Source: an uncultured Granulosicoccaceae bacterium
Lineage (GTDB): Bacteria; Pseudomonadota; Gammaproteobacteria; Granulosicoccales; Granulosicoccaceae
Length of the DNA stretch: 64,000 nucleotides
Reading direction: 5' to 3'
Assembly (NCBI GenBank): GCA_937958675.1
Contig: CALGND010000114.1
Coordinates: forward strand, 1-64,000
The position numbers and the translations under genes are program-made. The notes beneath the pieces were generated by a model. It saw only the letters and a list, made by a program, of their open reading frames with translations. It was not told the origin of the DNA and made no database searches. This document shows positions 57,901 through 64,000 of the stretch, piece by piece. Within the stretch, counting starts at the first letter, position 1; every line of letters begins with the position of its first letter.

Positions 57901-58527
57901 AGATTTATTTTGCCAGTAGTCACCTATTTTTCTTCGCCGTTCACTACCTTCAAGATCATTTTGAGCTTTAATGAAATCGAAATATGCAGGCAACTCAACC
58001 GTAGCCGTAGCTGCATGCTCAAGCTGTTTATAGATGGAAGACAACTTACCTAACAATAACGCGATATTAAATCCATCGCTGCTAATGTGATGCTGACACC
58101 AGTAGAAAACATAAGTGTTATCAGGCAATGTCGCTAACGCGCATTCAAACATTTTTTTGCGTGGGTCAAGAGGGAGCACGCCACGACTGGCAATCCATTG
58201 ATCAAGCTCCTTCTGACTTGCCATCGACACAAGCTGGCAATCAGCCTTTATCGAAGCTTGTCTAACTTGCCGAGGATGCTCAGTCTCTTCATCAACGATA
58301 ACGCTCTGCAAAATATCTGATGCACGAACTAGGGCTTCTACCGAATCTACAAAGCGCTGGGGATCTAGATTGCCTGTAATTGAGTACGTCGCCATCAGAT
58401 TGTAAAGCGGTACATCTTTCGCGACGGACTGTGCTAACCAGACTAGGTGCTGGGCGCGGCTTAGGGGTACGGTGTTTTGGTCACCGTTTCCTTGATTGCC
58501 GGATTGGGTCGCGTTTGACAACGTCAT
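51958..58527 (-). CDS. Bimodular NRPS, C-A(beta-Ala)-PCP-C-A(Gly)-PCP
   Basis: 2189 aa, AAGG upstream of the ATG. C1 (about 20-450) with HHISSDG at 146-152; A1 (470-985); PCP1 with LGGNSIAAM; C2 (1100-1530) with HHILMDG; A2 (1550-2070); PCP2 with LGGNSISAM; a short tail and no thioesterase. The A1 code reads V-D-W-V-I-S-L-A-D-K, the beta-alanine code as I recall it; A2 reads D-I-L-Q-L-G-M-V-W-K, closest to glycine codes. Because a C domain comes first, it must receive an acyl donor, probably from the stand-alone ACP. It would hand acyl-betaAla-Gly to the smaller NRPS. Confidence 0.9.
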   Translation of the reverse strand: MTLSNATQSGNQGNGDQNTVPLSRAQHLVWLAQSVAKDVPLYNLMATYSITGNLDPQRFVDSVEALVRASDILQSVIVDEETEHPRQVRQASIKADCQLVSMASQKELDQWIASRGVLPLDPRKKMFECALATLPDNTYVFYWCQHHISSDGFNIALLLGKLSSIYKQLEHAATATVELPAYFDFIKAQNDLEGSERRRKIGDYWQNKSALDVEEPQYFGQAFDHSYAKNRVLITLNSKQRLAIENTLTLPGFKSIGRDMSLFALMATTMMVTGYRLHRKTELNLGFPTHARQTTQDRDTLGMFTGIGFLSLSLSCSDSFRDLARRVMRESMLSFSHIEPGVQTKESQSAYASSINLLSADITQFADLPVEVHWHYPGYSDSNSQLDLNITDFSGNGQFTLSVDLASSVFSSPYQATYCDTFNTVLNALLEDPDQSVSGFEIVDDQTRTTLLNRGAGPAPKLVQPDTLHAHFISQAKRSPNAIAIKTADQQLNYSELDAQSSAIAAFLKKQAVQPGDAIGICFKRSLAMYPAMLAVMKVGAVMVPLDPTYPAERLSYMVKDSRAKLVLSNQATDPQFDLDEFQLVFTDGLADELDAANGITANYSDEFLTSAPLGDALYIMYTSGSTGLPKGVIGTHGATLNRFAWMWRHYPFQSGEVCCQKTALSFVDSIWELFGPLLQGVPVVVIPDETVLDIFAFIHVLESEQISRLVVVPSFLSVMLDSDADVANRLRALEYCIVSGEPLPLHVARGFLHKLGHSKLLNLYGSTEVTADVTADEVAHDKLAIKMPIGRPIDGVSIFIVDDQMKLMPLGSVGEMCVSGAGLSGGYFDREELNRESFVSNPFASGLLFKTGDLGRFNDSGLIEHHGRRDAQLKIRGHRIESAEIEHAMLQFDNVRSAILYVGSNDQLYGFYVVASGTDVDEPGMLRSLQERLPSYMVPQLVRIMQLPLLSNGKINRHALGMLTPQQSAFSEEDTTPRTATEKTLVSLWKTTLGLEQVNIHADFFDLGGNSIAAMRIMVGARKLGFALTLKEILEIGNVAEIAIEIDNNPVQHLINPTDQLSVGSGAELFVNDEGPLSLDELVRNFPVLGSPDNISDMFPLTATQKGILFHLLLQGTQAPLYVAQIRCDLHGAMDINLFRQAWQIVTDRHDMLRSVVLHEGLHEPMQLVTAKGRVNLEFHDFKDKSLKDSKAACDAIAATAIAQPVEIDQQPMMRVHLVMIDDKVSHLILDWHHILMDGWSLAVISNEVLLAYFALTKGVAHGLMDVGRFRDHVAFLNAQDSDAIQSFWRGKLQGFKLPTPISQQTDKAADLYARANLNVLMDEESSARLFEFSRTCRVTPNAIVQAAWALLLSKYNDTSDVMFGFAVTGRSSGIENYETTVGMFVNSLPMRIKCDGGTTLFDWVQTIQQDQIELIQHENSSLVDIQKSSEMPSNMPMFDSLLVFQNVPKLTISDDFPLEIKDRTVHENSPTPMTIEVFPGDVFEIQVMYIEEIFAEHAVEQIISHFTNVISSITSLDTTATVSEIGMMSFEEIQQMTESFNDTERDFPQDLHTADLVWQQAQLHPEKLAASFGHISLSYRELTERADVLAIYLRSRSIAANDLVGVCLARDADLLIALLAVQRAGAAYLPLDPDYPQHRIDNILSDADVSLLITNSNIDAAAGEHTAPLLNLDINWADVAEASQDPNASAQPKVRPSGDDLAYVIYTSGSTGMPKGVRITRWNMVNFLYAMQETPGLQAHDKLLAVTTVSFDIAVLELFLPLITGASVDVASRDLTFDGHELAKRIAEQGITAMQATPTTWRLLLAAEWEGTAANLSEFKALVGGEALPRDLAAALIPRVSALWNMYGPTETTVWSTCDKIIDADAPISIGKPIANTQILILDGSDNLCPMSISGELCIAGDGVTLGYVNRDELTAEKFIPHPLYPDSGERVYRTGDLARWTEDGKLECLGRIDSQVKLRGFRIELGEIESVLADADGIDHAVVKLISEPDNEFLAAYMVPDAKSEDVTPNELTLRELLRDKLPLYMVPSTFMIIDAMPRMPNGKIDRKALPDPHASSANLAERANVDVFDLPENQPATSTEKTLSEIWEKTLRKEKLSVNSNFFDLGGNSISAMQIMSACKKRDVTLTILDIFNLGTIRLCAQASDQISEQANRASGSVEAATAPKVAQHTQDDMARIAAMLKGES

Positions 58528-58665
58528 CAGCCTTCTAAATTAGCCTGTTAAGTTTTGGTCGATAGAGTATCGGCGCAGGGGCCGATATTATGGGGATAAT
58601 CGCAGGTCAGATCTATAGAGCATGTCGCCGTCACAAAACTTTATCAACTGGCCCCACAGTATTGC

Positions 58666-60339
58666 TTAAGTCGATTTTAGACTGAGAAGTTGAGCAGAGG
58701 CTATATGTTTGTGGCAATCAAGACGACTGGTTAACACTTCTGACTTAACTTGCTCGTCACTGACACCCACCGCTTTGTTAGCCACTCGGGCATGATGCAG
58801 CGCGCCGGGCGCGACGCGATAGGCTGCCATCGGCCCCAGACGACCCGAGCCACACTTATCAGCATACTCGCTATTCGCCTGCTTGAGCGCGATATCAAAC
58901 GCTTCACACCAATCCAGAGTGGCGGCATCCGAGGCGGGTTCAGTGCCATCACCGACCGCCCAGTCAAGCATCACTGAGTAATGTGGGTTCTGCCCACTAG
59001 ATGGATAGCACAAGTACTCCAGTGGCGCGATGCGCATTAGTGTTGAGGCCTCATTTGCAGCGTGCAACACATGCTGTTCAGTCAGTTTTTCGCCAGTGAT
59101 ACTCGAAGTCTTACCGAAACGATACAAAAATTCTATCAGCGGCACCTGATTAAAAAATCCGCTTACCGAAACGCAATCACCAGTCCGATACCGGTAGAGC
59201 CCACCACCGGTTGTCACCACCAACTCATATCGCTTACCTATTTCGACCTGCCAAGCAAATTGTGTTGACGCCTGAGGGTCATCGACATCAGATTCATTAA
59301 TAAATTCGAAAAAATGCGACGTATACGCTAAGACCCCACCGCTGACAGAATCTTCGACTGGTATCGCCATCATGCATTCACTCGATTGGCTTATGTAATC
59401 GCGAACCGGTAGATCGTTAACAAAGGGAGCGAGTTGCTCAAAGTAAGGCTGAACAATATTCGATCGCCAACAAACCACCAGCTTTAACATGGGCCAGATA
59501 TCTAACAACTGCGGTGTGTGGCAATTACTCAAAGCAGCACTAAGCCTAGTGGCGGCAGTAACATCGGTGCGTAGATAGGATTCTAGTGTCTGCTTGCCCT
59601 CTACGTTTAAGTGCATTAATAACTGCTTATCGCTTGTCCCCCAAGTACCGTTTGTTAACCCCTCGATCAGTTGTGAAGAATGCGAGCTTAATACACGGCA
59701 AAATTGCAATAAGGTGCTTGGGTTAAGACACATTATGCAATGCAATTCGGATTGCATTAGCAAACGCGCTACAGCGTAAAGGCGTGCATCAAGATCACCA
59801 ACCAATCGCAGCTCAGCAGGCAGAGGCCAACGCGTGATTGAATTGATGCTGCGCCCCCGACGCGACCAGAAACTGGATTCGGAACACACTTCAATACCCG
59901 CTTGGGCAGGCTCGGCTTGGCTAGCATCGATAAAGTTACTCACCAATGTACCGCTTGCGACTTCTGGATAGTCGCGATAAATCATTCCCCAAAAGATGGC
60001 AAAAGCAGCCACTTTTTGCCGCATTAACGCAGGCGTTACCGGGATTAGCTTGGGCTTTGATGTTGAGCCACTTGTTTTAAAAAACGCTAGGGTGCGATCT
60101 GCTGTTAGGCTATTAGCATGATTCTCTATTCGATCCACCCAAGGGCGAAGGTTCTCATAGCTAGCCACAGGCACCTGATCAGCATATTCTTCGGCCGTTG
60201 CAACACTGCACGCTTGGAGTGAAGCTGCATAATCCGAGGACACAAAGCTTTGCAGGATCGCAGACAGCACATCACGCTGACATTGCTCTAAGTCTGCTGT
60301 ATTGTCTGTGAAGAAGTCGAGATGAGGGTTTGAAGTCAA
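58666..60339 (-). CDS. GH3-family acyl-acid amido synthetase
   Basis: 557 aa from a TTG with AGG about 8 nt upstream. FFKTSGSTSKPKLIPVT is the ATP-binding motif; DYISQSSECMMAI and VTTGGGLYRYRTGDCV match the second and third GH3 motifs. Plant GH3 enzymes join jasmonate or auxin to amino acids through an acyl-AMP; bacterial members occur in natural-product clusters. It is upstream of the large NRPS in the same orientation (138 bp) and could cap the peptide with an amine or join an acyl group, giving amide chemistry outside the NRPS. Confidence 0.85.
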   Translation of the reverse strand: MTSNPHLDFFTDNTADLEQCQRDVLSAILQSFVSSDYAASLQACSVATAEEYADQVPVASYENLRPWVDRIENHANSLTADRTLAFFKTSGSTSKPKLIPVTPALMRQKVAAFAIFWGMIYRDYPEVASGTLVSNFIDASQAEPAQAGIEVCSESSFWSRRGRSINSITRWPLPAELRLVGDLDARLYAVARLLMQSELHCIMCLNPSTLLQFCRVLSSHSSQLIEGLTNGTWGTSDKQLLMHLNVEGKQTLESYLRTDVTAATRLSAALSNCHTPQLLDIWPMLKLVVCWRSNIVQPYFEQLAPFVNDLPVRDYISQSSECMMAIPVEDSVSGGVLAYTSHFFEFINESDVDDPQASTQFAWQVEIGKRYELVVTTGGGLYRYRTGDCVSVSGFFNQVPLIEFLYRFGKTSSITGEKLTEQHVLHAANEASTLMRIAPLEYLCYPSSGQNPHYSVMLDWAVGDGTEPASDAATLDWCEAFDIALKQANSEYADKCGSGRLGPMAAYRVAPGALHHARVANKAVGVSDEQVKSEVLTSRLDCHKHIASAQLLSLKST

Positions 60340-60372
60340 TGCATTACCTGAGTTTAAACTAAACTAATCGTT

Positions 60373-61146
60373 ATGAATCAACATCCCGCTCAGGCTCCAA
60401 ACAAACCTCAACCCATGTTGCCGCCTAAAGACAATCACGTCCATGTTTGGTTGATGTTCCATGACAAATTGCCAGTGCCACAGCAATTGAGCCCTAGCAC
60501 GCTGCTAAGCAAGCAAGAGCAAATGCGTCAACAGCGCTTCGCAACACCAGAGCTACGGTATCGTTTTCAGTGCAGGCGCGAGATGTTAAGACGTAGTCTG
60601 ACATTATACCGCCCTGATATCCGTGAGTCAGACTGGATTTTTAGCCAAAATGAATATGGCAAGCCACAAATCCACAACACTCAAAGCCAAAATCAGCTCT
60701 ATTTTAATCTATCGCACACCAGTGGCTTAACCGTACTGGCAATATCAAAGATCGAAGAGTGTGGCATCGATATCGAGAACACTACTGTAAGGAAGCCAAA
60801 CAGTTATCTGGATATCGCTGATCGGTTTTTTACCGAGCCAGAATCAGCACAAATTAAACACGGCTCTGCTCATGAACAGATTCAACGCTTTTTCGATTTT
60901 TGGACCCTCAAGGAAGCGTATATCAAAGCGGTTGGAAAGGGTTTGAGTCTAGGGCTTGACCGCTTTCAGTTTGTAATTAAACCCGATACGCCCATCGCTA
61001 TCGAGTTCCCTGCCCCGGCAATTGATCAAGCAAACACCTGGGCGTTTCATCAGGAAACAATCGGTAAAGACATGCGCTTGGCAATTGCTCTACGCGCCCA
61101 CCCATCGGTGCCGATATCTTGTGAGTTTTTGCAGTACCGTGTTTAA
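60373..61146 (+). CDS. Sfp-type 4'-phosphopantetheinyl transferase
   Basis: 257 aa. FNLSHTSGLTVLAIS, CGIDIEN (Mg-binding Asp/Glu) and FWTLKEAYIKAVGKGLSLGL are the three Sfp motifs. It transfers phosphopantetheine from CoA to the serines of the stand-alone ACP and the three PCP domains. It is divergent from the GH3 gene with only 33 bp between starts, containing the palindrome AGTTTAAACT, so one short region controls both. Confidence 0.92.
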   Translation: MNQHPAQAPNKPQPMLPPKDNHVHVWLMFHDKLPVPQQLSPSTLLSKQEQMRQQRFATPELRYRFQCRREMLRRSLTLYRPDIRESDWIFSQNEYGKPQIHNTQSQNQLYFNLSHTSGLTVLAISKIEECGIDIENTTVRKPNSYLDIADRFFTEPESAQIKHGSAHEQIQRFFDFWTLKEAYIKAVGKGLSLGLDRFQFVIKPDTPIAIEFPAPAIDQANTWAFHQETIGKDMRLAIALRAHPSVPISCEFLQYRV

Positions 61147-61197
61147 TAATCAGTGGCTAATGCAATCGTGTTAACTGATTTACACATGGCAATACCC

Positions 61198-61227
61198 AAA
61201 AAAAGCCAGCTTGCTGAATACGCAAGC
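61198..61227 (-). terminator. Probable terminator after the ADP-ribosylglycohydrolase gene
   Basis: On the minus strand GCTTGC, a 7-nt loop and GCAAGC are followed by TGGC and seven T. It lies about 85 bp past the stop codon of the leftward gene. Confidence 0.5.
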
Positions 61228-61312
61228 CTTCTCAATATAACGGAAAATTTATGGTGACTGTACGAGCACGGATCGATCAAGGCGCGAAGCGCAGCTAATC
61301 GCCGCCCTGAGT

Positions 61313-62464
61313 TTAAGTCAAAAGTCGATCTGCCCACATCGTGATTTCAGTTTCCAATTTTGCTGACTGAGCCAATTGCGCAAAATGACTATGCGAATAC
61401 TCTCCGCTAGCCAAGCTTACAAGTGTTCCCAATACGGACCCGCGATGCGCATTCTCACCCCCCAGATTTGCATTAACCAACAAAGCCTTATGCGGGTCTT
61501 GGAAGTATCGCGCCGCTAGAAAACAAACGCTGGGCCATGAGTCTGTGATGTAGCAAGCCAAGGAGTATCTGCCACCCACTACATCTGTATCAGGTTTATT
61601 AAGTGTTAGATCCTGTTTGATCTTTGTGCCACCACCAACAACGCTAGCAGCGCTAACAAACCAGTCTTGCTCCACAGGCTCACTGGCGTCACGAACAAGC
61701 AGTTTGTGCATTAATTCAACGTAGCTGTCTACCACCAGCAAGAGCAAATTATCGGGATGCGTGAGGGAGACGTGTTGTCGGCATAGTGCCTGGACTTCTA
61801 CTAAAGCAAGCTTTGGAAAAAGCGCCAAGGCAAGAGGTGCTAAGGTCACCAACGCCCCCATGGAGGGTGTGTCATGCGTATGTGCGCCACATTGATTTGC
61901 AGGCTTTCCAGCGGTCAAGTTGGAAAAGAACTCTCGGTGATATGACTCCGCGTAAGTATCGGGATGCCTAGCAGGTTCGGCGGTCATAAAATCAATATAA
62001 ATTTCTAGCCACCTGTCACAATCATAAGCTTGTGACTGCGTTATCCAGGTCATCATCAAGCGCGCACAATATGCGTTTAAGGTGTTTTCTCCAGCAGCCA
62101 TGCCGTGATGATAATGAGTGTTAGGTTTATCCCAGTATTGTCTGCGGCCTTTAAGAATAATACCCCCAACAATCTCAGGCCGGGCGGCAGCCGTTGCTGC
62201 GGCAGCCGTCGCTGCGGCTCTTCCACCTTTACTAGTTGAATGTAAAGACATTATCGAACTAGGGTGTTGAGTGGGTGCGGCGAACATTCTGTCTACCCCA
62301 TTTGGTGGAAAATCTCGAAGTATGTCCGCGCGACGATAGTACCAATGTATCGGCATTGCCAACGCATCACCGATATATAAAGAGGCAAGCGATGCTAAGC
62401 AGCGTTGACGTTGAATACTGGATTGAGGCATATTTATTAATATCGTTTTGGGGCTGGAAGTCAT
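61313..62464 (-). CDS. ADP-ribosylglycohydrolase-family protein
   Basis: 383 aa; the first Met lacks a Shine-Dalgarno and the Met at residue 12 is also possible. LASLYIGDALAMPIHWYYRR is the N-terminal family signature and THDTPSMG supplies metal-binding residues. Near the C-terminus VNANLGGENAHRGSVLGTLV replaces the usual GxDxDT(I/N)A pattern: the Asp pair is changed to Glu/Asn, so catalysis is uncertain. An alanine-rich stretch (residues about 83-94) is unusual. It may remove ADP-ribose or act on another N-glycoside. Confidence 0.82.
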   Translation of the reverse strand: MTSSPKTILINMPQSSIQRQRCLASLASLYIGDALAMPIHWYYRRADILRDFPPNGVDRMFAAPTQHPSSIMSLHSTSKGGRAAATAAAATAAARPEIVGGIILKGRRQYWDKPNTHYHHGMAAGENTLNAYCARLMMTWITQSQAYDCDRWLEIYIDFMTAEPARHPDTYAESYHREFFSNLTAGKPANQCGAHTHDTPSMGALVTLAPLALALFPKLALVEVQALCRQHVSLTHPDNLLLLVVDSYVELMHKLLVRDASEPVEQDWFVSAASVVGGGTKIKQDLTLNKPDTDVVGGRYSLACYITDSWPSVCFLAARYFQDPHKALLVNANLGGENAHRGSVLGTLVSLASGEYSHSHFAQLAQSAKLETEITMWADRLLT

Positions 62465-62527
62465 TGAGGCGGCAATCGCCGCCCCACTTGTCGCACTACC
62501 TTGTCAAAATCATATTAGATCTAAAGT

Positions 62528-63025
62528 TTAGCCTCGGCTACCTCGCTCACCCTTTTTCTTACCATGGCCACGCTCGCCTTTGGCTTCCTTGCGGCTTTCA
62601 CGCACCTCATCGAAGCCTGCACCTTCCGCATCACTGACCACACCGTCTTGATTAACATCAAGCTGCGCCTCGATGGCTGCACGTCTGCTGTCGCGCGCAG
62701 CACGGCGCTCGGCTCGTGAGAGTTCACCATCGCCATCTGCATCAAATGCAGCTAGTTGCGCTTCCTTACGATCAGCTTTTGCCGCTTCGCGTTCCGCCTC
62801 TGAAAGTTCGCCGTCTCCATCTAGGTCGTATTGAGTAAGTAATTCAGCTTGTTGTGCATCTCTTGCCGCATTGATCTCGTCGGCTGAAATCACCCCATCG
62901 CCGTTGTCATCTACCAAGTTATCTAGCATCGCCGCGTTAGTACTAAAAGACACTAGGCAAGCTAAAAACAGTGGAGCTAGTGTGAAATTCTTAATCGTAT
63001 TTGTTTTTGTAGTTTGCTTGATCAT
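62528..63025 (-). CDS. Secreted EF-hand calcium-binding protein
   Basis: 165 aa. The signal peptide is about 1-31 (STNAAM). Four EF-hand loops: DDNGDGVISADE, DLDGDGELSEAE, DADGDGELSRAE and DVNQDGVVSDAE, joined by Ala/Arg/Glu-rich helices; a basic, Gly-rich tail. All loops keep the acidic ligand positions. Periplasmic or extracellular calcium binding; the partner is unknown. The response regulator gene lies upstream in the same orientation, 123 bp away, and may control it. Confidence 0.9.
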   Translation of the reverse strand: MIKQTTKTNTIKNFTLAPLFLACLVSFSTNAAMLDNLVDDNGDGVISADEINAARDAQQAELLTQYDLDGDGELSEAEREAAKADRKEAQLAAFDADGDGELSRAERRAARDSRRAAIEAQLDVNQDGVVSDAEGAGFDEVRESRKEAKGERGHGKKKGERGSRG

Positions 63026-63148
63026 GATTGTTTATCCTGTATGTTGATTAGCGTCGTCAAACTTGATGTTTTCCGATCCGCCTGCATACAGACTATCGGC
63101 CTCAACAGTGCAAATAATGTGTACAAATTGCGTAAAAAACGGGGAACG

Positions 63149-63826
63149 CTATACCTCTTCAATAATCTCAAATTTATACCCAATGCCATAGACAGAATGT
63201 ATACAGTCGACAGAATCATTGAGTGCACTGAGTTTTTGCCGTAACTTTTTGACGTGGCTATCGATAGTTCGATCACTGACTATCCGTCCATCGGGATAGA
63301 TACGCCCCATCAACTGCGCACGACCAAAAATTTGCCCTGGTTTGTCACTCATCACCTTAAGCAATTGCAATTCAACGGCAGTCACAGCGGCCTCTTGCCC
63401 GTCGATACTAACGCTAGCGCTGCTTTCATTTAATACGAAGCGTGAATCAAGTTGTACAGCACCTGATTGTGTAGTACGTCGCAGTACAGTTTTCACTCTG
63501 GCGATCACTTCTCTAGGGCTATAGGGCTTACAGATGTAATCGTCGGCACCAATTTCTAGGCCTAATAAGCGATCAATTTCCTCCACCCTGGCCGTTAGCA
63601 TAATAATGGGCACATCCGATGACTTACGTAGCTCACGGCAAATGCTTAAGCCATCCAAACCTGGCAACATGAGGTCAAGCAGTATTAAATCAGGCAGGTT
63701 ATTTTTAAGGCTATCTAGTGCGTTGTTGCCATCACGATATACGCAACTGGTATAGCCTTCTTTTGTTAGATAGTTTTCTAGCAATGACGCTAGCTTTGGC
63801 TCATCTTCAACGATCGCTATATGCAT
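63149..63826 (-). CDS. OmpR-family response regulator
   Basis: 225 aa. Receiver domain with VEDEP acidic pocket, phospho-acceptor Asp in LILLDLMLPGLDG, Thr in MLTARVEE and Lys in YICKPYSP. The C-terminal winged helix has VTAVELQLLKVM and IDSHVKKLRQKLS. The gene order kinase then regulator resembles BaeSR. It pairs with the kinase encoded at the right edge. Confidence 0.93.
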   Translation of the reverse strand: MHIAIVEDEPKLASLLENYLTKEGYTSCVYRDGNNALDSLKNNLPDLILLDLMLPGLDGLSICRELRKSSDVPIIMLTARVEEIDRLLGLEIGADDYICKPYSPREVIARVKTVLRRTTQSGAVQLDSRFVLNESSASVSIDGQEAAVTAVELQLLKVMSDKPGQIFGRAQLMGRIYPDGRIVSDRTIDSHVKKLRQKLSALNDSVDCIHSVYGIGYKFEIIEEV

Positions 63827-63853
63827 CTCAAAATCCTATATGGCCTAATATTG

Positions 63854-64000
63854 CTAGACGGGCAACCGCACAGCTATACCCAAACCACCTGAGCTTGAGT
63901 GATACGCCATTACTTCGCCGTTATGCGCTTCGACTATTTTTGCAACGATGGCGAGCCCTAGGCCAGAGCCACCACTGCCGCGGTTTCTCGATTCATCGGT
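63854..64000 (-). CDS. Sensor histidine kinase, C-terminal end (partial)
   Basis: The last 48 residues of a minus-strand frame that enters from the right edge and stops at 63854. It reads RNRGSGGSGLGLAIVAKIVE, the G2 box of HATPase_c kinases, then AHNGEVMAYHSSSGGLG and a final beta strand. It lies 27 bp upstream of the response regulator gene, so it is the cognate kinase. Confidence 0.9.
   Translation of the reverse strand, partial: TDESRNRGSGGSGLGLAIVAKIVEAHNGEVMAYHSSSGGLGIAVRLPV

Noticed and set aside
61143-61337. Short minus-strand open frame between the PPTase and ADP-ribosylglycohydrolase genes
   Set aside because: No ribosome-binding site, it overlaps both neighbours and a terminator-like hairpin, and the composition looks non-coding.
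62468-62483. GGCGGC-AATC-GCCGCC hairpin upstream of the ADP-ribosylglycohydrolase gene
   Set aside because: The stem is perfect but short, with no T run on either side, and it lies on top of the uncertain start region; not enough to call a terminator.
1-64000. CRISPR arrays, tRNA/rRNA genes, prophage or insertion sequences
   Set aside because: No regularly spaced repeats, tRNA-like cloverleaf, transposase or phage structural genes were recognised on either strand; repeats found are short tandem or palindromic elements only.

Overview
The window reads as a chromosomal segment of a free-living, probably marine, gammaproteobacterium of moderate GC content. The hints are a secreted protein with a long poly-serine linker, Sec/Tat-exported redox and hydrolase proteins, GltIJKL-, RhtA- and YcaQ-type genes, and a fucose-type sugar locus. 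No rRNA, tRNA, phage, IS or CRISPR was found. The lineage is inferred from gene content only.

1-5.4 kb: the most unusual small locus. Three small Sec-exported proteins each carry, just after the signal peptide, a bacteriocin-like leader (L-[SD]-x-x-[EQD]-L-D-x-[VI]-x-A-G) and then a shared A-x-A-[DG]-A-[MLF]-G block. They sit beside a Sec-exported C39 cysteine peptidase, a beta-barrel-like outer-membrane protein, an orphan UreG-like GTPase and a modular adhesin-like secreted protein. This suggests periplasmic double-glycine-type processing followed by outer-membrane export, comparable in logic to Fap amyloid secretion but with different substrates.

5.7-20.8 kb: ordinary accessory metabolism. 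It holds a Glt-type amino-acid ABC transporter, an anchored hydrolase, a membrane class III nucleotide cyclase, an RhtA-like exporter, a VOC protein, an FAD-linked 2-hydroxyacid dehydrogenase, a Rieske oxygenase with a LysR regulator, a cytochrome c'/cytochrome b561/dienelactone hydrolase group and a spondin-domain protein.

20.9-30.4 kb: a sugar locus. A carbohydrate ABC transporter is divergent from a FucU mutarotase, lactonase, aldo/keto reductase, aldolase-like protein and PfkB kinase. It probably oxidises L-fucose or a similar aldose to a lactone and acid; no dehydratase is present here.

30.5-33.2 kb: CobQ and a YcaQ-type DNA glycosylase.

33.4-61.1 kb: a biosynthetic gene cluster. Tailoring genes (Cys-elbow hydrolase, methyltransferase, flavoprotein, SDR) face a starter-unit set (UbiD-type decarboxylase, AMP ligase, stand-alone ACP, enolase-superfamily enzyme). 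Two NRPSs follow: C-A-PCP-C-A-PCP and C-A-PCP-hydrolase. The specificity residues I read predict beta-Ala, Gly and beta-Ala. A GH3-type amide synthetase, Sfp-type PPTase, Wzx/MATE-like flippase and several hydrolases complete it. My inference is a product of the type acyl-betaAla-Gly-betaAla, possibly further amidated and exported. A decayed ADP-ribosylglycohydrolase lies inside the cluster and an intact relative lies beyond its right end.

61.3-64 kb: ADP-ribosylglycohydrolase, an EF-hand protein and a two-component system whose kinase runs off the right edge.
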